In this document: in pieces, positions 1-6,471 of the stretch | Numbering within the stretch: the first letter of the stretch is position 1 | How the letters are laid out: the number at the start of each line of letters is the position of its first letter | Position numbers and translations under genes: made by a program | The notes under the pieces: generated by a model | Seen by the model: the letters and a program-made list of their open reading frames with translations, nothing else | Database searches by the model: none | Told to the model about the DNA's origin: nothing | Assembly (NCBI GenBank): GCA_025922795.1 | Contig: JAICHC010000071.1 | Span: 1-9,238 of the forward strand | Origin: Candidatus Binatia bacterium | GTDB lineage: Bacteria > Desulfobacterota_B > Binatia > UBA9968 | Length of the DNA: 9,238 nucleotides | Reading direction: 5' to 3'

Positions 1-106
1 CCAATCTTCTTCTTTGGCGGCTTTGCCTCATAAGGATCTTCGTAGTCAATTAAACTGTTTGATAGCCGCAGCGCACCGTTTTTCGCGAGTCCAATGATTA
101 ATGTGT

Positions 107-135
107 TTGACGATCTTACACGCTCGTCGTATGAC
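107..135 (+). promoter_or_regulatory. Candidate sigma70-like promoter of the + strand operon
   Basis: TTGACG at 107-112 (5 of 6 to the -35 consensus) and TATGAC at 130-135 (4 of 6 to the -10 consensus) are separated by exactly 17 bases. A start of transcription near 142 would leave a leader of about 30 bases before the ATG at 172. The surrounding 171 bases are more AT-rich than the genes. This is a consensus match only. Confidence 0.42.
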
Positions 136-171
136 AGAGAACAACCATTTCCATTGGGAGAAGTTTGAATC

Positions 172-1203
172 ATGTTAGACCTGAAACTCGGCCTCACCAA
201 GAATCCGCGCTTCGAGCCGCTTGTCGACGGCACCGTCAAATCGCCGAAGTTGAACCTCGACATCTTGGTAACGACACCGCCCGAGCTTTTTTATCGCAAT
301 TTGAAAAACGATGAGTTCGACGTTTTCGAAATGTCGCTCTCGGAATATCTCATCACGCGCGAGCAGGCGAAAGGAGAGCGATGGCAATGGCGCGCGTTGC
401 CGATCTTTCCGGCGAAGGCATTCGTCTGGCTCGGCCTTTATGTCAATACCGCCGCGGGCATTCACGGCTTACAAGATTTGCGCGGCAAACGCGTCGGCGT
501 GCCCGACTACGTCATGACCGCTGCGCTGTGGTTTCGCGTGTTTCTGCATGAACTCCATGGGATCCAGCCGCGGGACATCTCCTGGTTTATCGGCCGGACC
601 CAAGATCTAAGCCATGGCGGGGTGCTTAACGTCGAGGCCAGACCGCCTGTCGGCGTTTCATTGACCTGGTTAACCGCCGCGCAAACTTTCGATGTCATGC
701 TCGACAAAGGCGAGATCGATGCCGCCTACGGCTTTGCGCCGCGCCATGATCCGAAACTCTTTTCTCTCAATATCGACCGTTACGGCGGCACGCCGCTCGA
801 AGGAAACCCGCGGCTGGGAAAGCTTTTTTCCGACGGTGGTTGCGCCGTCATCAAATCATTTTTCGACCAGACCGGAATTGTACCGGCAAACCATGTTATC
901 GTTGCGCAGCGCCGTCTTCTCGAGCAGCATCCCTGGATCGCCGGCGAGTTGCTGCAACTTTTTTCCGCGAGCAAACGGACATCCTACGAAAAGAGTCGTT
1001 CCGGTGCGCCGGCCTACCTGTATTTCGAAGCGATGGACCGAACCGAGCAAGCGGCGCTGTTTGGCGATGATCCTTTCCCGTTCGGGATCGCCAAGAACCG
1101 TGCCATGCTGGAAATGCTCTTTCGCAGCTCGCATGAGCAGGGCCTGACGCAAAACCACGCCAAGATCGAAGAAGTTTTTCATCCCGCGCTGTTGGACACG
1201 TAA
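172..1203 (+). CDS. Solute-binding-fold protein, 4,5-dihydroxyphthalate decarboxylase-like
   Basis: This 343-residue protein begins with a short strand and the pattern LGLTKNPRFEPLVDG (residues 6-20). It has PPELFYRNL at 36-44, DLRGKRVGVPDY at 102-113, and near the C-terminus GDDPFPFGIAKNR at 298-310. These are hallmarks of proteins annotated as 4,5-dihydroxyphthalate decarboxylase (Pht5-like), whose fold is that of type-2 periplasmic binding proteins. There is no signal peptide, so a cytoplasmic location and either an enzymatic or a ligand-sensing role are plausible; I cannot choose between them. The start at 172 is supported by GGGAGAAG eight bases upstream and by the family-typical N-terminus. 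The gene ends 18 bases before the next one, consistent with an operon shared with an amidohydrolase. That would fit decarboxylation or hydrolysis of an aromatic or other carboxylic acid, which is inference. Alternative name: ABC transporter substrate-binding protein. Confidence 0.82.
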   Translation: MLDLKLGLTKNPRFEPLVDGTVKSPKLNLDILVTTPPELFYRNLKNDEFDVFEMSLSEYLITREQAKGERWQWRALPIFPAKAFVWLGLYVNTAAGIHGLQDLRGKRVGVPDYVMTAALWFRVFLHELHGIQPRDISWFIGRTQDLSHGGVLNVEARPPVGVSLTWLTAAQTFDVMLDKGEIDAAYGFAPRHDPKLFSLNIDRYGGTPLEGNPRLGKLFSDGGCAVIKSFFDQTGIVPANHVIVAQRRLLEQHPWIAGELLQLFSASKRTSYEKSRSGAPAYLYFEAMDRTEQAALFGDDPFPFGIAKNRAMLEMLFRSSHEQGLTQNHAKIEEVFHPALLDT

Positions 1204-1221
1204 GCCGCGGCAGGAGCAGGC

Positions 1222-2319
1222 ATGGCAGTCAAATTTCCCATCGTCGATGCCGATGGTCACCTGGAAGAAAATCACATCGATTGGAAAGAGCGCTTACCGG
1301 ATAGCTATAAGAGCGAAGCGCCGGAGCGCCGGCCGAGCGGCAATGGCCAACTGCGGACGATCATCGAGGGAAAAGCCTGGCCGAGGCCGGGCGGCTTGGG
1401 CATCGGCGTCGGCGGGCCATACAGCCGGCCCCATCCGCGCCGTCCGGGCATGACCGATCCCAAAGCCCGGCTGGTCGATATGGATAGCGAAGGCATCGAT
1501 GTTGCGGTCTTGTTCGGCGCCGGCCTTGCGGGCACGTTGCCGGCGCTCGATGATGCCGGCCTCGCTGCCGCACTCGCCATCGCGCGCAATACCTGGGTCG
1601 CCGAATATTGCGCGGCGGATCCGAAACGGATCAAAGGCACAGCGGCGCTGGCTCAGCAAAGCATCGACGCCAGCATCAAAGAGCTTCGGCGCAGCGTCAC
1701 CGAGTTGGGGTTTGTCGGCGCGTCGCTGTTTCCCAACGTGAAAGGGCGCCATCTCGGCGACTCCTTCTATTTTCCGCTCTATGAAGAAGCCCAGCGTCTC
1801 AATGTACCGATTTGCGTCCATATGTTTCTCGGCCGCTACGGCTCGGACGCGGTCGGCACCGAGCGCGTCGATAAGTTTTTTTACTCGCATCTGTTCGGCC
1901 ATCCCTTCGAGCAGATGATCGCGCTCTCGGTCATTATCGGCGAGGGCGTGCTCGAGCGTTTTCCCGAGCTGCGTTTTGTTTTTCTGGAGTCCGGCTGCGG
2001 TTGGATCCCTTATTGGTTTGAAAGAATGGACGAACATCACGAAGTGCTCGGCGTTCAGCTTCCCGCGCTCAAAAGCGCGCCGAGCAAACTTTTGGAGCGG
2101 GGCCAGCTTTACTTCTCCTGCGAATCCGATGAAAAGGAACTCGCCCACGTTGTCGATGTCATCGGCGACGACTGGATCGTCTTCGCCTCCGATTACAGTC
2201 ACTTCGACAGCCGCTGGCCCGGGGCCGCGGAACCGATCGTCAATCACGTCAAGCTAAGCGACTCAAGCAAGCGGAAAATCATCAATGACAATGCGCGGCG
2301 GCTCTATCCGCTAGAATGA
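1222..2319 (+). CDS. Amidohydrolase family 2 (ACMSD-like) metal-dependent hydrolase or decarboxylase
   Basis: A 365-residue TIM-barrel amidohydrolase of the Amidohydro_2 type. It starts with the metal-binding motif DADGH at residues 9-13, just after the first strand. Further family marks are VCVH-like PICVH ending at H200, an LESGCGWIPYW segment at 255-265 and a late FASDYSHFD at 321-329 whose Asp324 fits the conserved metal-ligand or catalytic aspartate. Members act as hydrolases or non-oxidative decarboxylases on cyclic or aromatic carboxylates, using one divalent metal; the substrate here is unknown. AGGAG at 1212-1216 lies five bases before the ATG. The gene is followed after only 14 bases by the next gene, so the three + strand genes are probably co-transcribed. 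Length and motif order are normal and I see no damage. Confidence 0.88.
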   Translation: MAVKFPIVDADGHLEENHIDWKERLPDSYKSEAPERRPSGNGQLRTIIEGKAWPRPGGLGIGVGGPYSRPHPRRPGMTDPKARLVDMDSEGIDVAVLFGAGLAGTLPALDDAGLAAALAIARNTWVAEYCAADPKRIKGTAALAQQSIDASIKELRRSVTELGFVGASLFPNVKGRHLGDSFYFPLYEEAQRLNVPICVHMFLGRYGSDAVGTERVDKFFYSHLFGHPFEQMIALSVIIGEGVLERFPELRFVFLESGCGWIPYWFERMDEHHEVLGVQLPALKSAPSKLLERGQLYFSCESDEKELAHVVDVIGDDWIVFASDYSHFDSRWPGAAEPIVNHVKLSDSSKRKIINDNARRLYPLE

Positions 2320-2324
2320 AAGGA
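2320..2324 (+). promoter_or_regulatory. Ribosome binding site fixing the start at 2334
   Basis: AAGGA lies nine bases before the ATG at 2334, directly after the stop codon of the amidohydrolase gene. It supports 2334 as the ancestral start, upstream of the repeat inserted in this gene. A second, equally good site (GGGAGAAGG then ATG at 2412) lies inside the repeat. Confidence 0.55.
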
Positions 2325-2333
2325 CAATAACCG

Positions 2334-3428
2334 ATGATAACGGACACGCCCCTGCCGCGCTTGAGAGTCGAACAAGAAACGTTCCTTCTCCCCTGGCGGG
2401 AGAAGGTTAGGATGAGGGGGCGGTGCAAAAGCAGATCGCCCTCACCTCATTCCTCTCCCGTCAGGGGAGAGGAGGCAAGAGCCCGGAAGCCATACTCCGT
2501 CTCGGTAGTTTTTGGACTCGTCCTCTGGTCAGGTCTGGGCATTTTTCACTCGGCGCAAGCCGAGAACATCAAGATCGGCTTGCCGTCGGTGACGATCACC
2601 GCCATGCCGTTTTTCGTCGCGAAAGAGCATGGATTTTTTCAACAAGAAGGGCTGAATGCCGAGATGGTGGTGATGCCGGCCTCGCTCAATATCAAAGTGC
2701 TGCTGGCCGGGGACATCCAATACGCCGCGACCATCGGCTCCGCCGTGGCTGCGTCCATCCGCGGCATCAACGTGCGCACGGTGATGCTTTTCGTCGATCG
2801 CCCGCTGCAAGATCTGGTGGGCGGACCCGGCATTAATTCGATCGCCGACGTCAAGGGAAAGATCGTGGCGCTCTCATCGCGCGGCGGCTTGCAAGATATC
2901 GTCATGCGACGCATGCTCGCGCAGTCTAAGATCGATCCCGGTGAAGTCACCATGATCACGATCGCCGGGCAGTCCGCTCTCATCGCCGCGGTGAAAACCG
3001 GCCGCGTCGCCGCGGCCCTGCTCAATCCTCCATACAACTTTCTCGCCTATCGCGAGGGACTGAATAACTTGGGATTCTCGGGAAACTTCGTGCGCCTGCC
3101 GAGCACCGGCATAGCCACCCTCGGTGAGACCCTCGAGCGATCGCCTGATCAAGTGCGGCGCCTGACCCGCGCGGTCGCGCGCGCTCGCGCCTTCGCCAAA
3201 GGCAACAAGGCTAAAATCGTGCCCACGCTCAAGCGCGCACTGCGCATCGACGATGAAGAGTTGCTTTCAAAGATTTACGATCAACACAAACAAGTGGAAA
3301 CCGCGGATGGTCGGGTGGAGGCGAGCTTGATCGCCGATACCATCCGCGACGCGCGCCAGACCGAGGGCATTACCAAAGAGATTCCGGCCAATCAGGTTTT
3401 TGATTTTTCTTACTTGCCGGCGCGGTAA
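2334..3428 (+). CDS. Exported NMT1/THI5-like ABC transporter solute-binding protein
   Basis: This 364-residue protein has the type-2 periplasmic-binding fold of the NMT1/THI5/SsuA group. The mature part opens with ENIKIGLPSVTITAMPFFVAK (from residue 77). It continues with the EHGFFQQEGLNAEMV strand-helix pattern (98-112), an LLAGDIQYA ligand-pocket segment (123-131), DVKGKIVALSSRGG (172-185) and AALLNPPYN (227-235). The hydrophobic signal core lies at about 55-71, with cleavage likely after AQA (74-76). Such proteins deliver nitrate-, sulfonate-, taurine- or pyrimidine-like solutes to an ABC permease, but no permease or ATPase gene is in the window. The oddity is the N-terminus: residues about 18-46 are encoded by a palindromic repeat, so the signal core sits some 54 residues from the first Met. 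Translation may instead begin at Met27 (2412) inside the repeat. Both starts keep the same frame. Confidence 0.85.
   Translation: MITDTPLPRLRVEQETFLLPWREKVRMRGRCKSRSPSPHSSPVRGEEARARKPYSVSVVFGLVLWSGLGIFHSAQAENIKIGLPSVTITAMPFFVAKEHGFFQQEGLNAEMVVMPASLNIKVLLAGDIQYAATIGSAVAASIRGINVRTVMLFVDRPLQDLVGGPGINSIADVKGKIVALSSRGGLQDIVMRRMLAQSKIDPGEVTMITIAGQSALIAAVKTGRVAAALLNPPYNFLAYREGLNNLGFSGNFVRLPSTGIATLGETLERSPDQVRRLTRAVARARAFAKGNKAKIVPTLKRALRIDDEELLSKIYDQHKQVETADGRVEASLIADTIRDARQTEGITKEIPANQVFDFSYLPAR
2387..2470. repeat. Palindromic dispersed repeat inserted in frame in a coding region
   Basis: Two 32-base arms (2387-2418 and 2439-2470) are inverted copies matching at 25 of 32 positions, with a 20-base centre. 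The left arm starts TCTCCCCTGGCGGGAGA and the right arm ends TCTCCCGTCAGGGGAGA. The motif CTCCCC...GGGGAG with CCCTCAC is typical of dispersed intergenic palindromes in many bacterial genomes. Its 84-base length is a multiple of three and it contains no stop in the reading frame of the host gene. Confidence 0.8.
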
Positions 3429-3433
3429 TATGA

Positions 3434-3464
3434 CCACGCGCTAGTCGCGAGAAACCTAGCGTGG
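3434..3464 (+). terminator. Possible 3' hairpin of the + strand operon
   Basis: CCACGCGCTAG (3434-3444) pairs with CTAGCGTGG (3456-3464) as nine base pairs with a two-base bulge. It lies five bases after the stop codon. No T-run follows directly; TTCTTTTT comes some 17 bases later, so this may be a transcript-end stabiliser or a weak terminator. Confidence 0.3.
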
Positions 3465-3577
3465 CGAGCACGCAAAGTTACTTCTTTTTAGCGCCCCTTG
3501 TATTGCTATAGTTCAAAATTTGCGTGGCCTGCGCAAATGAATCGGAAGCTGAAAAGCGCTCGAAGTCGGAAATTCCT

Positions 3578-3670
3578 CCCGCCAAGGCGCAAAGTCGCCA
3601 AGGTCAGGGAAAATGAAAACTCCTATGAATAATTTTTACCCCTACTTTCCGGCCTTTGCGTCTTTGCGGG
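3578..3670. repeat. Dispersed intergenic inverted repeat (CGCAAAG type)
   Basis: The arms are CCCGCCAAGGCGCAAAG at 3578-3594 and CTTTGCGTCTTTGCGGG at 3654-3670. They are complementary at 15 of 17 positions and separated by 59 more AT-rich bases. The left arm is followed by a further TCGCCAAGG copy. Modules of this CGCCAAG/CGCAAAG type recur between genes in many uncultured bacterial genomes. Only one copy is visible here. Confidence 0.55.
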
Positions 3671-3733
3671 AATATTCCGAGATTGGTTGCGGCGCTGCCG
3701 CGCTGGGCTCTCTGTGGCGAATTCTTCTTTTTT

Positions 3734-3762
3734 AAGTTTGCGGCTCGCCGCGGCCGCAACTT
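3734..3762 (-). terminator. GC-rich hairpin at the end of the - strand operon
   Basis: AAGTTTGCGGC (3734-3744) pairs with GCCGCAACTT (3753-3762) with one bulged base. It starts one base beyond the TAG stop of the monooxygenase gene read on the - strand. On that strand it is followed by A-rich rather than U-rich sequence, so it does not meet the rule for an intrinsic terminator; protection of the 3' end is equally possible. Confidence 0.35.
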
Positions 3763-3763
3763 T

Positions 3764-4804
3764 CTATTTAAACTCCGGCATCACTTTCTCCGCGAACAGG
3801 CGAATATTTTTCAACGCCAGTTCCTGCGGCATCCCGCCGAAGTGAAACGTGCCCGAGATCGCCGTCAACCCGACTTCCTCGCTCCACTTGCGGATCGTAT
3901 CGGCGACCCGCTTGGGATCTCCGGCGAGCACGAATCCTTGTTCGAGCTGAGTGCGAGCATCGCGCAGCGTCATCAGGCCTTGTTCTACGCGGTCCGGGTC
4001 GGCCGCCTTGTGCACGTCAAAATAATTGATGAGATACGGTTCCGCCTCGCGAATCGCGCTTTCCAAGCTGTCCGAAACGTAGATGTGAAACTTGCCGAGA
4101 ATATCGGTTTTGGCGCCATCGTGACCAGCTTTGGTCAAATTGTCGCGATAGGCTGTCACGAAGCCCGGTAGCATCTGCGGCTCGCGATACAAATACGGCA
4201 GCGTCATCAAATGAAAACCATGTTCGCCCGCCCAGCGAAAGCTGTCCTCGCTGCGCGCACAGCCGACCCAAAAATTTGGGCGCGGCCGCTGCACCGGTTT
4301 GGGAAATACCGGCACGTTTCGATAATTGTAATACTCGCCCGCGAAATTGACCGGCTTGTCGGACCACGCTTGCAGCATGACCTCGACGCCCTCGTACATG
4401 CGCCCGGTGGCTTCCTTTTGATCGACGCCGAATTTTTTGTACTCGTGCGATTCACTGCCCTTGCCCACGCCGAAGTCGAGTCGGCCGTTGGAAACCACGT
4501 CGACCATCGCATACGATTCGGCAACTTCGATCGGATTGTGCAGCGGCAGAACGTTGATCGCCACGCCGAGACGAATGCGCCTGGTCGTGCGCGCGACCGC
4601 CGCCATAAACGTCGGCGGGTGCGGCAGCGTCCCGCCATAGAGCGCGAAATGATGCTCGGTGACCCAGGCATGGTCGTAGCCGAGCCGATCCATTTCTTCC
4701 ATCTGCCCGAACATCTTCTGGTAAAATTCCGCTACCGATCCGTCCAGATCGGGAATGTAGGTCGGCAAATAATGCGCGCCAAACTTCATGGGTTTCCTAG
4801 CCAT
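3764..4804 (-). CDS. Luciferase-like (LLM class) flavin-dependent oxidoreductase
   Basis: A 346-residue TIM-barrel protein of the bacterial luciferase-like monooxygenase family. Visible marks are FGAHYLPTY (8-16), the active-site strand WVTEHHFALYGG (47-58), LPLHNPIEVAE (86-96), SNGRLDFGVGKGS (105-117), RPRPNFWVG (173-181) and a C-terminal VLAGDPKRVADTI (292-304). Members use reduced FMN or coenzyme F420; the LLM name does not settle which. Typical reactions are oxygenation of small organic molecules with C-N or C-S bonds, or hydride transfer. GGAGGTT ten bases upstream supports the ATG at 4804; the Met at residue 6 is an alternative. It is the last gene of the - strand set, about 170 bases after the selenoprotein gene. 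That suggests it acts on the same compound or its product, which is inference. Confidence 0.88.
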   Translation of the reverse strand: MARKPMKFGAHYLPTYIPDLDGSVAEFYQKMFGQMEEMDRLGYDHAWVTEHHFALYGGTLPHPPTFMAAVARTTRRIRLGVAINVLPLHNPIEVAESYAMVDVVSNGRLDFGVGKGSESHEYKKFGVDQKEATGRMYEGVEVMLQAWSDKPVNFAGEYYNYRNVPVFPKPVQRPRPNFWVGCARSEDSFRWAGEHGFHLMTLPYLYREPQMLPGFVTAYRDNLTKAGHDGAKTDILGKFHIYVSDSLESAIREAEPYLINYFDVHKAADPDRVEQGLMTLRDARTQLEQGFVLAGDPKRVADTIRKWSEEVGLTAISGTFHFGGMPQELALKNIRLFAEKVMPEFK

Positions 4805-4930
4805 CAGTCGTCACAACCTCCAAAATTTGTCCCACTAGATATAAGTTGAGGCCGCACGGGAGTCAACGCCGCGTCGGATAGCGGTTCAACCGAGACCACG
4901 CCTCAAGTTTTCACACGCAGAAAATTCCGA

Positions 4931-4960
4931 TCTGTCATCTCGAGCGAAGTGAGGGATCTT
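4931..4960. repeat. Short dispersed repeat fragment (GTCAT...CGAGCGAAG type)
   Basis: The 30 bases from 4931 contain GTCATCTCGAGCGAAGTGAG, resembling the GTCATTCCGAGCGAAGCGAGGAATCT element scattered between genes in many bacterial genomes. It lies just beyond the stop of the selenoprotein gene on the - strand. A small GAGTC/GACTC hairpin (4961-4974) separates it from the stop codon. The family assignment is from memory of this motif, and only one copy is visible. Confidence 0.4.
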
Positions 4961-4973
4961 GAGTCGGCTGACT

Positions 4974-6314
4974 CTACCCGCCCATGGCTACCGGCGGCGA
5001 AAACACCGTTGGTCCGGTGACCTCCGACTCGAGCGCGCGAAGCGCGGTCTGAATGATCTCCCGGCGCAGACGCGCGTCGAGCTCTTTAGGCAAGCTTGGG
5101 TCGCCGCAGGGGTGCGGGATACTCACGCCTTTGACAATCCGGTTCGCGCGCACCTGTTGGGCCACTGGAAACATCGCGCTGATGAGCGCCACCGGCAATC
5201 CGGCCTTCTCGAGTTCCTTGCTGATCACAGCGCCGCTGCGACTGCAGGTTCCTCACGTGGCAACAAAGAGAACGCCCTCGACGTTGTCCTTCTTCAAATC
5301 CGCGGCGATCTCTTGACCCATGCGTCGCATGACGGTCGGCGAGCCTTGGTTTCCGGGAATAACGTAATAAGCCGGGTACAGTTTACCGGCGCCGATGGCG
5401 CCTTCAGCTTCGAGAGCGCGCAGCGCGTCGAGCGGCACGCCATAGTGCGGATTCTGGTTCATGTAGGCGACGTTATATCCGCCGTGCACCGCTTCCCACT
5501 TTCCCGGCTCGAGCTCTTTGAGCTCGGCGACGTTGTACTTGCGCCAGTAAGTGTTGCGGTAAGTCTTGAACTTATCCGGATTTCCGTACGGCACGACGCC
5601 GCTCGTCGTCACCACCGCAATGTTGCGATCCTTTACATGCTCCAAAGGCGGCGCGGGCGGCGCATCGTCCCAGACTTCCAGCGGCAACTCGCTGGTAAAA
5701 GACTGATGATTGATTTTCTTGAGCAACATTTCGACGGCGCGGGCCGCGCCGCGCTGCTCGGTTTTTTCAATGCGCCGAATGCCCCGGCTGATGTAGCCTT
5801 CTTTAGCGGCGGAACCGATCGCTTCGCCCCGAGCCAGGCGAAGAGCGATGCGCGCCAAGCCCGTCATCGCATCGTTCATGCCCGCCGTCGTTTCCGTCGT
5901 CGGCAAACAATAAAGCCGCGGATCAGCAATCTCGCGATAGGCGTCCACGCCGGGATTCTCCTCATGCATGGCGGTGACGCAAGGAATCGCGAACTCGCCG
6001 GCGACAGCGCTACAGGCCTCGACGCAAGCCATTCCGTAGCGCCCGGAATTGAAGGCCGGTCCGGCGACCAGAACCTGCGGCCCGGAAGCGCGAACGGCAT
6101 CCAGTATTGCGGCAATCGCTTCGTCCTTATGCTCGTGAAAATAATTGTCGCCCACATAGATCGTGCAAGAGATGCCGGCTTCGGCTCCGAGCTTCATTTC
6201 CAAAGCCCGCGCCGCCCCGGCGGCGCCTTCGATGACGTTTACCGGCAAACCGGCCTTTTCTTCGCCGCCGAGGCCGGCAAAAAATTGATTGACGATGTGG
6301 ACGATCGTGATCAT
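4974..6314 (-). CDS. Glycine/sarcosine/betaine reductase component B selenoprotein (GrdB/GrdF/GrdH family), UGA-encoded selenocysteine
   Basis: Read through one UGA, this is a 446-residue protein of the usual GrdB length. The N-terminus IVHIVNQFFAGLGGEEKAG (4-22) and the segments YVGDNYFHE (53-61), VAGPAFNSGRYGMAC (83-97) and ENPGVDAY (119-126) are family signatures. Residue 354 is the UGA codon, followed by GTC and SRSGA. This reproduces the U-x-x-C redox motif, and the frame continues with IPHPCGDP (399-406) to a TAG stop. In glycine reductase, GrdB with the GrdE-derived subunits forms the substrate-specific component B: it binds the amine and passes a carboxymethyl group to selenoprotein A. 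Here the usual second Cys (CxxC after U) is Ser360. AGGAG seven bases upstream supports the start at 6314. The GrdE-like gene lies upstream, but no GrdA, GrdC or GrdD is in view. The substrate cannot be assigned, hence no symbol. Confidence 0.92.
5216..5248 (-). promoter_or_regulatory. Bacterial SECIS-like hairpin directing selenocysteine insertion
   Basis: Starting four bases after the UGA on the - strand, GUCGCAGC (5242-5235) pairs with GCUGUGAU (5231-5224). This gives eight base pairs, two of them G-U, closed by a three-base GGC loop (5234-5232). Below a small internal loop, UGC pairs with GCA (5219-5221), with CC/GG beneath. Eighteen bases separate the UGA from the loop and the loop begins with G. 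Both fit the published description of bacterial SECIS elements, which bind SelB. Confidence 0.7.
5253..5255 (-). other. In-frame UGA selenocysteine codon
   Basis: TCA on the + strand is TGA on the coding strand, at codon 354 of the selenoprotein B gene. The translated context is VAT-U-GTCSRSGA, matching the selenocysteine motif of the family. Both sides of the codon show strong family similarity in one frame, so this is recoding and not a nonsense mutation. Confidence 0.92.
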
Positions 6315-6330
6315 GGATCAACTCCTGGAG

Positions 6331-6464
6331 AGTTCAAAGTGTTCCAATCGTTCAAACCTCTACCTCTGTTCCTCCCCCGCGTCGCGGGGGAGAATGTAAG
6401 GAGGGGGCTTGAACGGAGCGCAGCGGTTGAACGGCTTGAACGGTTTGAACGGTTTGAACGCCTA
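6331..6464. repeat. Composite palindromic repeat, copy A
   Basis: The left arm holds AGTTCAAAG...CGTTCAAACC. The centre is a near-perfect hairpin CTCCCCCGCGTCGCGGGGGAG. The right arm is a run of 9-base units (GGCTTGAAC, GGTTTGAAC, GGTTTGAAC) ending at about 6460, inverse to the left arm. A virtually identical block fills the next junction (7796-7928). It occupies almost the whole spacer between the GrdE-like and selenoprotein B genes, so it would be transcribed and could fold. Confidence 0.85.
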
Positions 6465-6471
6465 TAAAATT

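Larger units (their letters stand above)
3429..3763. other. Convergent intergenic spacer with hairpins and a repeat, no gene seen
   Basis: These 335 bases separate the ends of the two converging gene sets. I see a hairpin close to the + strand stop (3434-3464), a dispersed inverted repeat (3578-3670) and a GC-rich hairpin next to the - strand stop (3734-3762). No open frame with a ribosome binding site or recognisable product is present, and no canonical hairpin plus T-run terminator is obvious. Confidence 0.7.

Noticed and set aside
1..173. Open frame on the - strand from an ATG at 173 to the left edge (57 codons)
   Set aside because: It is uninterrupted and not absurd in composition, but its start codon overlaps the + strand start at 172, it has no clear ribosome binding site, I recognise no family, and this length can arise by chance in AT-richer sequence. 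More sequence to the left would decide.
1294..2247. 317-codon open frame on the - strand
   Set aside because: Antisense shadow of the amidohydrolase gene, whose metal-site motifs are intact on the other strand.
4974..5228. Separate small gene of 84 residues next to a truncated 353-residue gene
   Set aside because: Both parts are in one frame, separated by a UGA at the family's selenocysteine site, and together give the full-length selenoprotein; neither a pseudogene nor two genes.
4959..6467. 502-codon open frame on the + strand
   Set aside because: It is antisense to the selenoprotein B gene, is Arg/His-rich with no family-like segments, and runs through both intergenic repeats.
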